Assembly (NCBI GenBank): GCA_021732025.1 | Contig: JAKFVU010000082.1 | Location: 1-64,000, forward strand | DNA length: 64,000 nt | Direction: 5' to 3' | DNA from: Candidatus Obscuribacterales bacterium | GTDB taxonomy: Bacteria > Cyanobacteriota > Vampirovibrionia > Obscuribacterales > Obscuribacteraceae | Shown here: in pieces, positions 1 through 8,210 of the stretch | Layout: every line of letters starts with the position of its first letter | How positions within the stretch are numbered: the stretch's first letter is position 1 | Notes under the pieces: model-generated | What the model saw: the letters and a program-made list of their open reading frames with translations, nothing else | The model's database searches: none | What the model was told of the DNA's origin: nothing | Made by a program: the position numbers and the translations under genes

Positions 1-481
1 ATTGCGTAGGCTCGATATTTCTTGCTGCTTCAAGTCAGAATCCACAGCTAGCGGGTTATCGCTACAATTTCCGGTCTGCGCAGACCTGATGTTTCCACTT
101 AACCCCTCGGCTCAAAGCACTCAACTTATTTATTGGTGGGTGCTCACCGGTTATGCAATTAGTATATCCGAGCAGAAATCTAATGGAAGTCCCCCGTTGA
201 AAATACTTTGAATATCTCTTGGTAATTTCCAATGCAGCTTTAGTGGCTGCGATCTATATCTGCTCCAATAGCCAAGCGCGTGAACCACAGCCTGCTCATT
301 GGGAAATTCAATCGTATATGCGGTTATGCACATCTCCGGTAATGCATTGTCAGGCGCAAAAATTGTCTAGCCTCATAAAGCAAACTTTTAGATGGGCTTG
401 CCTAGTAGTTTTTTTGCATCTTCAGAACAGAAATTTTTTTGCACAAAAAACTTTCTGTTTTAAAAACCGAAATAGTGGCTG
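1..481. other. stretch without a supportable gene
   Basis: Several short open frames cross this stretch on both strands (for example 2-211 plus and 151-333 minus), but none has a convincing ribosome-binding site, recognisable domain or signal peptide. The right end holds an AT-rich inverted repeat at 426-459, listed separately. A gene truncated by the left window edge cannot be excluded. Confidence 0.5.
426..459. repeat. long AT-rich inverted repeat, possible terminator
   Basis: Positions 426-440 pair with 445-459 over 15 positions with one mismatch (T434 against C451) around a GCAC loop. The outer arm is AACAGAAA / TTTCTGTT and the inner arm is T-rich/A-rich. It lies 23 bases beyond the stop of the minus-strand gene at 482-730. 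It could end that transcript, but it has almost no GC in the stem, so it is not a classical Rho-independent terminator. Confidence 0.5.
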
Positions 482-730
482 TTAGCGCTGTCTGTATAAA
501 TCGCCGAAAGCGATTTTCATTCCAGCATCAAGAAGAGCCTGCGATGCGGCATCCGAACGGCCAGCGCGGGGCGCTTGTTCAGAATCAGCTGGCCAGCCTG
601 ACCAAGCTTTTTTGAAGAGACCCATCTCGGCATTTATTACTGCGCTGAAAATACTAAGTTCGACATTGGCTGCCACTCTATCTCGTTGGGAAAAATTGGG
701 ACCTAGCTCGATATTAAATGGGTTGCTCAT
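482..730 (-). CDS. small hypothetical protein (82 aa)
   Basis: An ATG-started frame of 82 residues with no membrane segment, signal peptide or family I recognise. The composition is soluble-protein-like, with a mid-region rich in Trp, Pro and Ala and a C-terminal helix-prone stretch. The ribosome-binding site is weak (AGGCGATAA before ATG). It lies downstream of the ferredoxin gene on the same strand with a gap of about 125 bases that contains a 14-base tandem repeat, so co-transcription is possible. Support is mainly an uninterrupted frame and plausible composition; it may be lineage-specific. Confidence 0.45.
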   Translation of the reverse strand: MSNPFNIELGPNFSQRDRVAANVELSIFSAVINAEMGLFKKAWSGWPADSEQAPRAGRSDAASQALLDAGMKIAFGDLYRQR

Positions 731-808
731 TTATCGCCTATCTGTGGTGGGGGTACAGATAAAGTAACAACAGCTTCTAACTGTTTTGTGACGAGGCCAT
801 GCCTTATG

Positions 809-860
809 GCAAGTCAGCACCTGCAAGTCGGCTCCTGCAAGTTAGGCCGTGCAACTTAAC
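809..860. repeat. 14-base imperfect tandem repeat, about 3.5 copies
   Basis: Units at 809-822, 823-836 and 837-850 follow the pattern GCAAGTYRGSHCST, and a degenerate start of a fourth copy follows at 851. The array runs into the stop codon of the minus-strand ferredoxin gene (856-858). A similar arrangement, a short tandem array over the 3' end of a minus-strand gene, occurs at 4428-4489. Confidence 0.7.
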
Positions 861-1170
861 TTCGATCTGTACGGCCGCGGCCATCGTAGAGCAAGCGTTC
901 CACAGGCTTTCCGCCAAGCAAATGCTCATTCACTATCTGCTCAGCGTCTTCTGGGCTGACATGGGCATACCAGGTGCTCTCGGGATAGACAACCACTACT
1001 GGTCCATTGCCGCATTGGTCAAAGCAGCCGGCTTTGTTAATGCGTACGCGCCCTTTCAGACCTTTGGCAATGACTTCTTGGCGCAAGGCTGAGCAGACTT
1101 CTTCTCCACCATCTATGGAACAGACTTTGCCCGAGGTGCAGACAAATACGTGCTTTTCAAAGATTTCCAT
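856..1170 (-). CDS. thioredoxin-like [2Fe-2S] ferredoxin
   Basis: A 104-residue protein of the thioredoxin-fold [2Fe-2S] ferredoxin family (related to NuoE and Aquifex-type Fd). Visible features are the N-terminal HVFVCTSG strand, Cys11 and Cys17 as the first ligand pair (Cys26 is an alternative), and the second pair Cys49 and Cys53 in GCFDQCGNGP, followed by the family-typical VVVYPESTWY. It should be a cytoplasmic electron carrier; no redox partner gene lies next to it. The ATG is preceded by GGGAG about ten bases upstream. It is divergent from the rplJ leader. The C5C spacing of the first ligand pair differs slightly from the usual C4C. Confidence 0.85.
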   Translation of the reverse strand: MEIFEKHVFVCTSGKVCSIDGGEEVCSALRQEVIAKGLKGRVRINKAGCFDQCGNGPVVVVYPESTWYAHVSPEDAEQIVNEHLLGGKPVERLLYDGRGRTDRS

Positions 1171-1309
1171 AGAACAGCGCTCCCAGAGGCCAAATTTTGA
1201 GATATTTTCCCTTGAATTGTTACATCAAAATGAGTTTTCTTGACGAGAGCTCAATATAACGCGAGAATTTGGCCTGCATCTATCAGCTTAAACTGTTAAA
1301 TGCTATTAA

Positions 1310-1477
1310 CTAAGGCCGCAGACAGTATGGTACTCCCAAAAGCAATGGCGGGAGTTTAATGAATCCTCTAATTGAGGGTCGCCGACTTGAGGTCACAAAT
1401 TCGACTTTGTTAAAACAGTCGTTTGCGAGAGCTTCTCTCGTCCTTGTGATCCCGGCATTTGTCGGGTTTTCTTTTTG
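1310..1477 (+). promoter_or_regulatory. L10-type ribosomal protein leader with attenuator
   Basis: The rplJ 5' leader resembles the L10(L12)4-binding autoregulatory leader of Bacilli and relatives. It has GCAGACAG near 1318, a CTCCC/GGGAG stem arm at 1333-1355, then TTAATGAATCC and GCCGACTTGAGGT, as in known leaders. A second element pairs GGTCACAA (1391-1398) with TTGTGATC (1444-1451), and a terminator hairpin follows. Inference: L10 complex binding to the kink-turn region shifts folding toward the terminator when L10/L12 are in excess. The 5' limit is approximate. Confidence 0.75.
1451..1477 (+). terminator. intrinsic attenuator in the rplJ leader
   Basis: CCCGGC (1451-1456), loop ATTT and GTCGGG (1461-1466) form a six-pair stem with one G-U pair, followed at once by TTTTCTTTTT. 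It lies 72 bases before the rplJ start and no plus-strand gene precedes it. It is therefore best read as an attenuator of rplJ rather than the terminator of an upstream gene. Confidence 0.75.
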
Positions 1478-1549
1478 GAAGACTTTTACAGATGCCATGA
1501 GCGTACTTAGCATCCGTTATCTAAATGGAGGCGACTCCAGGAGATCTAA

Positions 1550-2077
1550 ATGCCAACAAGAGAATTTAAGGCCGGGGTGGTCAAAGACCTCGAATCTATC
1601 TTCGTTAACGGCAAGGTCGCTATCGTCGCTGACCTGAATGGGTACACGGTGGCTGAGTTGACTCAGTTCAGACGTTCTCTTGACAAACAAGGGGCAAAAT
1701 GTCGCGTAGCAAAAAACACTTTGGTGAAAATTGCTACTGATAAGACTGAGTTCAAAGCAATCGCCGAGCTCGCTAAGGGACCAACAACCGTAGTGGTTGG
1801 ATACGATGATCCAGCAGCCCCTGCTAAAGCTGTCGTTGATTTCATCAAGACAATTAAAAAGGGTTCCGTCAAAGGCGGAGTGCTGGATGGTCAATCTCTT
1901 TCAATTGAAGAAGTGAAAGGGCTGGCCGAACTACCATCGAAAGAGCAATTGCTCTCATCCATTATGGGTGGTCTTGATTCTGGAGCCAGAAATATTGCTG
2001 GCATCTTGAACGCAGTGATTAGAGACATTGCAGTCCTCGTAGAAGAGGTCGCAAAGAAGAAAGACGAAGCTGCCTAA
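1550..2077 (+). CDS. rplJ: 50S ribosomal protein L10
   Basis: A 175-residue L10, the base of the L7/L12 stalk of the large subunit, which recruits GTPase translation factors. The N-terminal half carries the typical RNA-binding region (an early KDLESIF-type helix, then VAKNTLVKIA near residues 57-66). The C-terminal helical spine that binds L12 dimers ends in a Lys/Glu-rich tail. AGGAGATCTAA precedes the ATG. It is 46 bases upstream of rplL and follows an L10-type leader. The usual rplK-rplA upstream and rpoB-rpoC downstream neighbours are absent. Confidence 0.97.
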   Translation: MPTREFKAGVVKDLESIFVNGKVAIVADLNGYTVAELTQFRRSLDKQGAKCRVAKNTLVKIATDKTEFKAIAELAKGPTTVVVGYDDPAAPAKAVVDFIKTIKKGSVKGGVLDGQSLSIEEVKGLAELPSKEQLLSSIMGGLDSGARNIAGILNAVIRDIAVLVEEVAKKKDEAA

Positions 2078-2123
2078 GCTGAGCTTAAGCCGCATACAAC
2101 TGTATTAAGGAGAGATTTTTAAA

Positions 2124-2507
2124 ATGGCTACTAAAATGTCAACCGCTGAACTTATCGAAGTAATCGGCAACTTGACCCTTCTTGAGGCTGCTGACCTTAA
2201 GAAACAAATGGAAGAAACTTTCGGCGTAACTGCTGCTGCTCCTATGGCTTTTGCCCCAGCAGCTGGCGGCGGCGGCGCTGCTGCTGTTGAAGAGAAGACA
2301 GAATTCGACGTTATCTTGGCCGGTGTTGGCGACAAGAAAATCGAAGTTCTGAAAATCGTTCGTGAAGTAACCGGCCTAGGCTTGAAAGAAGCCAAAGACT
2401 TGGTTGACTCAGCTCCTAAGACTTTGAAAGAGAAAGTTAAGAAGGAAGAAGCTGAAGATATGAAGAAGAAGATCGAAGCCGCTGGCGCTAAGGTCGAAAT
2501 CAAATAG
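2124..2507 (+). CDS. rplL: 50S ribosomal protein L7/L12
   Basis: A 127-residue L7/L12. It has an N-terminal dimerisation helix, an Ala/Gly-rich hinge (about residues 38-57) and a globular C-terminal domain containing the conserved [20 protein letters not shown] and VKKEEAED segments. It forms the mobile stalk that stimulates GTP hydrolysis by elongation factors. A strong AAGGAGAG ribosome-binding site lies before the ATG. No T-rich terminator follows: there is only a CCTGA-CAAAA-TCAGG hairpin at 2536-2550, so read-through into the zinc-ribbon/TPR gene at 2568 is likely. Confidence 0.98.
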   Translation: MATKMSTAELIEVIGNLTLLEAADLKKQMEETFGVTAAAPMAFAPAAGGGGAAAVEEKTEFDVILAGVGDKKIEVLKIVREVTGLGLKEAKDLVDSAPKTLKEKVKKEEAEDMKKKIEAAGAKVEIK

Positions 2508-2567
2508 TTGCCATTGGGCAGGGTGTATGATCTAACCTGACAAAATCAGGAACACGGATATCAACTT

Positions 2568-4415
2568 ATGCGCTGTCCAAATTGTGGTACCTATCATCCT
2601 TCTCAGTATCAGAACTGTGTCTCTTGTGGACAAGAGTTCTATGTCGAAGAAGAAATTGCAGAGACGGCTCCGTTATCTGATTCAGCATCTGCTGAAGCTG
2701 GTAAAAGAGCCGTCTCTCAGCATAACTTGCAACCTCAAGTGAGCAGAGATTATGCTGATCCTGATTACACACCACCTGCTACAGAGCCGTTTGCTCAAGT
2801 GCGTTATGACGTTTCGCGCAAAGATGTGGTGACTGATTTTGATGGTGAAGACAGCGATCAAGCTGATGACAATCGTCGTCGTACAAAAAAGAAAAACGAC
2901 TCGATAGACAAGTCTAACTTAGCGCCTGGGGCTAAGCGTCGATCAAGCAATATGAGCCTTAGCCTCAAGAGCGGATTGCCACTGACTGGTGGAGTGCTTT
3001 TTGGTCTGACAACTGTACTTATTTTTGCTGGTGCCACCATCTTCTTTTTGACCAAAGCACCAGAAGAAGATCGTCTTCTTGGTAAAGGTCTGAAAGAACT
3101 AGATAATGGCCAATACGCTTTTGCTGTTGAGACCTTAAATAAAGCTGCAACAACATCGAAAGACAATCCTAAAATTATGCTGGCTCTTGCTCGCGCCTAT
3201 GTTGGTGTTGATCAAATCGATAAAGCCAAAGACTGCATAGCCAAGGCGCAGTTGATGGGTAAGGGAATAGTTGAAGATCCAGATCTGGCTTCGCAACTAG
3301 CTAACTATTATCGAGTGCACTCACGCTACGACAAGGCTTGCGAATTGCTTAGGCCACTGGCTCTAGCAAATATTCCTGGTAAAAAAGCAGAGCTTGCCGA
3401 TTTAGATGCTCTCTGGGGTGACCAAGAATTACGCGATGGTCATTTAGAAAAAGCCTTGAATCTTTGGGAAGAAGTGAAAGACTTAAAAGAAGGCTCGCGC
3501 TTTAGCGAGTCTGATGCTCGCCTTTCCACTATCTATCAAAGACTGGCTGAAAAACTAGTTTCAGAGAAGAAAGACAAAGAAGCATTGATGTATTTGAGTA
3601 AACTCAATGCTATTGCCGACAACTCGCGCAACTATGAAATGGCAGCTGATATTTATGAGCGCACCGGTCAATATGAATTAGCAATTGACCAATTGCGTAA
3701 GGCTCAACGCTTCTCTACCAGAGACGATTCAATAAAGCGTAAACTGGCAGCTCTACTTAATAAGCGGGGCAAAGAACTGCTTGATTCCGGCGAGCTTGAT
3801 ACCGGATATGGTTATTTGCAACAAGCTAAATCTGTTGATCCAAGCAACACTGTACCTACAGTTACTCTGAAAACTGTCACAGTTGACTTGCAGGGAGGCA
3901 TGCCGCATATTTCTGGCCAGGTGTGGAACCCTACTGATGGTGCCATTAATGCCTTGACCATGAAAGTCGACTTGGTCGATAGCAAAGCCGGCGACAAAGT
4001 TCTCTGGACAAAAGAGACAGCCGTGGTAGATGAGTTTGTGCCACCACTGCCGTCCCGAGAAGGAAAAAAGATTGATATTACTGGTGGTGCCAGTGTTCGC
4101 AGCGACGGTAGCTGTGAGTTCAAAGTTTACTTTGATGGCAAGCTCTACAACAGTTATCCAATCGGCAAAAAAGACAGAGCCGAAAAGTCTGACGTAGCCA
4201 AGAAAGCCGATCCGGTAAGCGCTCCAACTCCTGCCGCTGCCAATCTTAATAGCGGTGCATCTAATTCGGGTTCTAATTTAGGATCTAATTCAGGTTCTAA
4301 TTCTGGGGCGAATTCTGGTTCTAGTTCCGCAACGCAAACGCAACAAGAGCCCCCGTTGGCTCCAGCAATCAAGCCTTCTTCTGCCGAAGAAAAGACCATG
4401 AAAGAACTAGAGTAA
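2568..4415 (+). CDS. zinc-ribbon, single-TM, TPR protein
   Basis: A 615-residue membrane protein. The N-terminus has a zinc ribbon with CPNC (Cys3/Cys6) and CVSC (Cys17/Cys20). A charged disordered linker follows, then one membrane helix near residues 140-163. After that come several TPR-like helical repeats (roughly 165-430) and an FxLYD-like beta domain (about 435-535). A Ser/Asn/Gly low-complexity tail encoded by a 12-base repeat closes the protein. Topology suggests a cytoplasmic ribbon and an extracytoplasmic TPR region. It follows rplL by 60 bases. The role is unknown; it may be an assembly or scaffold protein of the envelope. Confidence 0.8.
   Translation: MRCPNCGTYHPSQYQNCVSCGQEFYVEEEIAETAPLSDSASAEAGKRAVSQHNLQPQVSRDYADPDYTPPATEPFAQVRYDVSRKDVVTDFDGEDSDQADDNRRRTKKKNDSIDKSNLAPGAKRRSSNMSLSLKSGLPLTGGVLFGLTTVLIFAGATIFFLTKAPEEDRLLGKGLKELDNGQYAFAVETLNKAATTSKDNPKIMLALARAYVGVDQIDKAKDCIAKAQLMGKGIVEDPDLASQLANYYRVHSRYDKACELLRPLALANIPGKKAELADLDALWGDQELRDGHLEKALNLWEEVKDLKEGSRFSESDARLSTIYQRLAEKLVSEKKDKEALMYLSKLNAIADNSRNYEMAADIYERTGQYELAIDQLRKAQRFSTRDDSIKRKLAALLNKRGKELLDSGELDTGYGYLQQAKSVDPSNTVPTVTLKTVTVDLQGGMPHISGQVWNPTDGAINALTMKVDLVDSKAGDKVLWTKETAVVDEFVPPLPSREGKKIDITGGASVRSDGSCEFKVYFDGKLYNSYPIGKKDRAEKSDVAKKADPVSAPTPAAANLNSGASNSGSNLGSNSGSNSGANSGSSSATQTQQEPPLAPAIKPSSAEEKTMKELE
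4260..4319 (+). repeat. 12-base coding tandem repeat (Asn-Ser-Gly rich)
   Basis: Five imperfect 12-base units run at 4260-4271, 4272-4283, 4284-4295, 4296-4307 and 4308-4319, with consensus TCTAATTCNGGT. They encode repeated SNSG/SNLG-type tetrapeptides near the C-terminus of the zinc-ribbon/TPR protein. Slippage would change the linker length without a frameshift. Confidence 0.8.
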
Positions 4416-4427
4416 GAGAGAACTCGC

Positions 4428-4489
4428 GTAGAACAGAACTTAAGTAGAACAGAACTTAAGTAGAACAGAACCTAAGTAGAACAGAACTA
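4428..4489. repeat. 16-base tandem repeat, nearly four copies
   Basis: The unit GTAGAACAGAACTTAA is at 4428-4443 and 4444-4459, with one mismatch at 4460-4475, and a partial fourth copy at 4476-4489. It fills the space between two convergent genes. Its last copy contains the stop codon (4487-4489) of the minus-strand GGDEF gene. Each copy contains the direct submotif AGAAC-AGAAC. Confidence 0.9.
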
Positions 4490-5179
4490 GCCGTTATGAA
4501 CTCGGTCTCCGCCTTCTTCTTCAGCTTTCGCTAAAAATTCGATTGCCCTTTGTAGTAAATCAATTTCGTCGCGGGCATGGGTGGGAAAAGAGACGACTCC
4601 AATTGAAGTGGTCACTCTTAAGTGCCTCATCTCACTGTTGATAGGCTCTTGCTTCATGCGCTCGCGGATACGTTCTGCCACAATCATCGCTCTTGATGAA
4701 TATGTTTCCGGGAAAATGATGCCAATTTTGGCTACTTCAACAATGCCAGAAACATCTACGTCTCTAATGCAAATGCCGGTGATGCGGGCCGCTGCTCTCA
4801 TCACTTCATCCACAATCATCTGACCATATTGCCTTTGCAGCTGGCTAATATTGTCGATTGTCAAAATCATTAGCGACAAAGGTCGCTTGTAGCGTTTGGC
4901 GCGACGCATCTCATATTCTAATTTGCGTAAGAAAGTGCGCTGGTTATAGAGGTCTGTAACGAGGTCCTTGAGAGATTTGCGCTCAAGCTCTTCAAGTTCT
5001 TCGTCGCTCATCGGCTTTCTCTGCCGATCTAGCATTTCTTTTTGCTTGGTTTCTTTGAATTTCTGTCGGTCGAAGCGAGTTTCCAGAACCATCTTCGTAA
5101 ATTTGGTCTCGCGAACAGAAGCCCACTTGCCGTCGACCTCAAATTTCCCAGTGGTAAATATCTTTTTCTTGTCGCTCAT
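4487..5179 (-). CDS. degenerate GGDEF-domain protein
   Basis: A 230-residue protein. The basic/acidic N-terminal region (1-70) is probably coiled coil. It is followed by a diguanylate-cyclase fold starting at the DLVTDLYNQRTF motif (72-83) and continuing through LSLMILTIDN. The signature loop is lost: aligned on the flanking Asp142 and Pro157, GGDEF is replaced by EVAKI (148-152). Catalysis is therefore not expected, and a c-di-GMP or protein-binding role is more likely. The I-site RxxD is also absent. It is the last gene of a probable operon with the M16 peptidase 52 bases upstream. A paralogue with a differently decayed motif lies at 22638-23339. Confidence 0.85.
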   Translation of the reverse strand: MSDKKKIFTTGKFEVDGKWASVRETKFTKMVLETRFDRQKFKETKQKEMLDRQRKPMSDEELEELERKSLKDLVTDLYNQRTFLRKLEYEMRRAKRYKRPLSLMILTIDNISQLQRQYGQMIVDEVMRAAARITGICIRDVDVSGIVEVAKIGIIFPETYSSRAMIVAERIRERMKQEPINSEMRHLRVTTSIGVVSFPTHARDEIDLLQRAIEFLAKAEEEGGDRVHNG

Positions 5180-5231
5180 CGCCCCAGATCTCTAAGTAAT
5201 TGAATTGTTCCCACTTAAGGGTGTCTGAAAC

Positions 5232-8174
5232 CTATTTTTGAGTATCAGGCTTGGCACCTGCTTCTGGCTTTGCCAGGGAGCCACAGACTGATGTAACTGC
5301 GTCGTCTAGTCTGAAATAGTGCCCGGCTGCCTCATTGACGTCTTTGAGTGTGATGTTCTTCACCCTTTTACCAAAGGTATCCATATATGACACTGGCAAA
5401 GAGAGCTGCTCATAATCAGTCAATTTTTTGGCAATTGACCGTATGCTGCGCAAGCCAACCAGGTAAACGCCGGCTAGGTGGTCTTGTTCGGTGGCTAGCT
5501 CTTTGCTGGTCACCCCATTCTTATTAAAATCAGCCACGATTTTCTTTACTACCGCTAGAGATTGGCCGACATTGGCTGGATTGACTGATAGGTCAATCGA
5601 CCAAGGTGAGTAGGGATAATGAGGCTCAGTAATGTGCGAAGAGATTGAGTAGGTCAAGCCCAGTTTGTCTCTAACCGGCGCCAAACGGCAGGCAAAGCTG
5701 TCATAACCGAGCACAGCGTTGGCCACCATGGCCGCTAAATAGTCATCAGACTTGAGCGAGAGAGAGACTGGCTTGCCCATAGCAATGTCAACATTGGCTT
5801 TGTCAGCCAATTCTGATGTCAAAATGCGCTGGCTATCTTTCTCTTTTGCTCTGTCGATGAGGCCACTGGCATCAACCTTGATGGGTGGAGCGCTTTCGCC
5901 CTTCCAATCGCCGAACTCGGCTTCCAGCAACTTCTTCACTGCTACAGGATCGATATCGCCGATTACGGCCAGGACAGTGTTGCCTGGGCTATAGAATTTC
6001 TGGTGATAGTTCTCTATATCGCTAAGCTTTATTGAAGAAAGCTCTTCTAATTGTTTGCTCAATTCAGGTGCATAGTAGACACAGCCTGGTTTGTAGAGTG
6101 ATCGCACCAGAGCATTCCAGGCCACTTCACCAGTGTCTGTCATTTTTTCTTTGATGGCGGCTTGGCTCAGTTTCAAGACTAAGTCTAAATCTGCTTGTTG
6201 GAATTTGGGCTGACGCATCTCACTGCCAACCAAGCTCAGGAGCTTGGGTAGGTCTTCTGCGGCAACTTCCGATTCAAACTCGTGGAAGAATGTACCGTTT
6301 GAAAAATCGAGGGAGACGCCCATCTCTTCCATCTGAGTGGAGATTTGTTCTTTAGAAAATTTCTTAGTGCCGTAGCTCAAAAGCTCGGCAGTGATGTCGG
6401 GTACTGCCGATTTGCCAATCTCACTGTAATAATCACCAGCTCTTATTTTGCCCGAAACAGCAACAGTACCCCTGATAACATTTTCAGCACGCTTTCCACT
6501 ACCGGCCCCTTCTGTCACTCGAGCTAAGAGCACGGTCATACCGTTTGGCATGCGGAAGCGCTCCACTCTTTCTTGCCATGTCTTAGCCTTGTCGGCAGCC
6601 GCAGATGACGAGTCAGCCGAACCAATGGACTTATTGGCGTCAGTGCTTGAAGCTGTGGCATCGGGCGAAGGAGGGCTAATCTCAGTGGCCTGAGCTGGTT
6701 TGATTTGGGCAACCGCTGCTGCATCAATTTTGAAATCGGTGGGCAGGTAGTAACCTACAGTTTTGTTCTTATCAACAAAGAATTTCTTGGCATTGTCTAA
6801 ACCTTCTTGTGCCGTTGCTGTCTGCACATCACGAGGATAGCTAGCCCACCACTTCCAGCTGCCAACGGCAATGCCTTCGGTTATTGACTGAGCAAGACCC
6901 ATGGGGTCAGACAGACTAAGGCGAAATCGTTTAGATATTGATGAGCGCGCTAAGCGAAGTTCTTCTGCCGTCACTGGCTTTTCAGTGAGCTTGGTTATTT
7001 CTTCTTGGATGGCGGCTTCAACCAGTTTAGGATCGATTCCCGGTTGAACTGTAGCCGAAATGATAAATAAGCCAGGATCTTTTAGAGTGTAATTGGCGGC
7101 ATAACAGTCTGATGCCAGGCCAGTTTCAATTAAGCGCTTGTAGAGTCGCGATGATTTTCTGCTGCCACCTAAGACTGATTGCAAAATATCGAGCGGGTAA
7201 GTCGCGCGATCTATTCCTTTGGGTGTGTGGTAAGCCACCATTACACGAGCAAGTTCTTTGCCGCGACTGACTGTAAATCTGCGCTCGCCTTCTTGGGGTG
7301 GCTCAGTTGTGTAAACCGCAGGAAAAGCTTTGGGAGATTTGGCGATGGTACCAAATTTGTTTTCAATTTCTTTGAGTGTGGCGGCTTTATCAAAATCACC
7401 AATTACTACAAGAGTGGCATTGTTGGGATAGTAAAAATCATTGTAGAACTGCCGCAGTCGCTCTGTGGGCACTCCTTCGACGTCTGAGCGCCAGCCAATC
7501 ACCGGGTGGTGATAAGGGTGTTCGCGAAAAGCCGTGGCAAAAGTATTCATTTCTAAAAGCTGTGACGGATCATCTTCGCCGCGCTCAAGCTCGTTACGCA
7601 CCACTGTCATTTCAGCTTTACGATCACTTTCTCTAAGAAGCAAATGGCGCATACGATCGGCTTCAAGCTCAAGGCAAAGATTAATCGCTTGCTTGGGCAC
7701 TAATTCAAAATAATTGGTGCGGTCATAAGAAGTGGTGGCGTTATTGATACCACCGACTTTTTTAAGCACATCATCTAGACCAGTCTGCTTAAGCGGATCG
7801 TGGATGTCTGTGCCTTTGAACATCATATGTTCAAGAAAATGTGTTGAGCCGGTATAACCCACTGCTTCGTTTCGTGAACCAACGCGAAAGACCATGTTGA
7901 CGGTCACTACCGGGGTGGCATGTCTTTCACATAGCAAGATAGAAAGACCATTGCTCGGAAGTCTGTATTCTTCGATTCCGAGACCTTCGTCGCGCGAAAC
8001 AAATTGAGCCGGGCTTGTCTTAATGACACTCTTAGAGGCAGGTGAGGCAAGCGGTGCCGCCATAACTGGATTGGCCAGTTGCAGCGGCACCGCCATCAGT
8101 GCCGAAATTGAAAGCGAGGAAGTTAATGCGAGAGCTAAGCTCTTGGCCAATCTATTGCTTGTTCTCATGTGCAT
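5232..8174 (-). CDS. exported two-domain M16 zinc peptidase
   Basis: A 980-residue tandem M16 (pitrilysin/insulinase-type) peptidase. The signal peptide is about residues 1-40, ending near MAAP. The first M16 domain has the inverted zinc motif HFLEH (His112, Glu115, His116), with the downstream Glu supplied by a RNELERGE segment. A Ser/Ala/Asp-rich linker near 495-525 leads to the second, inactive-type M16 pair, which lacks HxxEH. Such proteins degrade peptides in the periplasm or at the outer membrane. The start ATG at 8174 has a second ATG two codons later; both are plausible. It lies 36 bases below the Lys-rich exported protein. A cytoplasmic homologue is at 15774-18545. Confidence 0.92.
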   Translation of the reverse strand: MHMRTSNRLAKSLALALTSSLSISALMAVPLQLANPVMAAPLASPASKSVIKTSPAQFVSRDEGLGIEEYRLPSNGLSILLCERHATPVVTVNMVFRVGSRNEAVGYTGSTHFLEHMMFKGTDIHDPLKQTGLDDVLKKVGGINNATTSYDRTNYFELVPKQAINLCLELEADRMRHLLLRESDRKAEMTVVRNELERGEDDPSQLLEMNTFATAFREHPYHHPVIGWRSDVEGVPTERLRQFYNDFYYPNNATLVVIGDFDKAATLKEIENKFGTIAKSPKAFPAVYTTEPPQEGERRFTVSRGKELARVMVAYHTPKGIDRATYPLDILQSVLGGSRKSSRLYKRLIETGLASDCYAANYTLKDPGLFIISATVQPGIDPKLVEAAIQEEITKLTEKPVTAEELRLARSSISKRFRLSLSDPMGLAQSITEGIAVGSWKWWASYPRDVQTATAQEGLDNAKKFFVDKNKTVGYYLPTDFKIDAAAVAQIKPAQATEISPPSPDATASSTDANKSIGSADSSSAAADKAKTWQERVERFRMPNGMTVLLARVTEGAGSGKRAENVIRGTVAVSGKIRAGDYYSEIGKSAVPDITAELLSYGTKKFSKEQISTQMEEMGVSLDFSNGTFFHEFESEVAAEDLPKLLSLVGSEMRQPKFQQADLDLVLKLSQAAIKEKMTDTGEVAWNALVRSLYKPGCVYYAPELSKQLEELSSIKLSDIENYHQKFYSPGNTVLAVIGDIDPVAVKKLLEAEFGDWKGESAPPIKVDASGLIDRAKEKDSQRILTSELADKANVDIAMGKPVSLSLKSDDYLAAMVANAVLGYDSFACRLAPVRDKLGLTYSISSHITEPHYPYSPWSIDLSVNPANVGQSLAVVKKIVADFNKNGVTSKELATEQDHLAGVYLVGLRSIRSIAKKLTDYEQLSLPVSYMDTFGKRVKNITLKDVNEAAGHYFRLDDAVTSVCGSLAKPEAGAKPDTQK

Positions 8175-8210
8175 GTTCTCTTGATTCCCAGCTTTCTTTT
8201 TGACTAACTA

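Noticed and set aside
151-333. 60-residue minus-strand open frame
   Set aside because: The sequence looks slightly protein-like, but the only GGAG touches the start codon and no domain or neighbour supports it.
219-485. 88-residue plus-strand open frame
   Set aside because: Composition is not protein-like, no ribosome-binding site is present, and it runs through the AT-rich hairpin.
2105-2503. 132-residue minus-strand frame opposite rplL
   Set aside because: It is an antisense shadow of a highly biased ribosomal protein gene.
4260-4489. possible CRISPR array
   Set aside because: Two short tandem repeats lie here, but the units are 12 and 16 bases without spacers.
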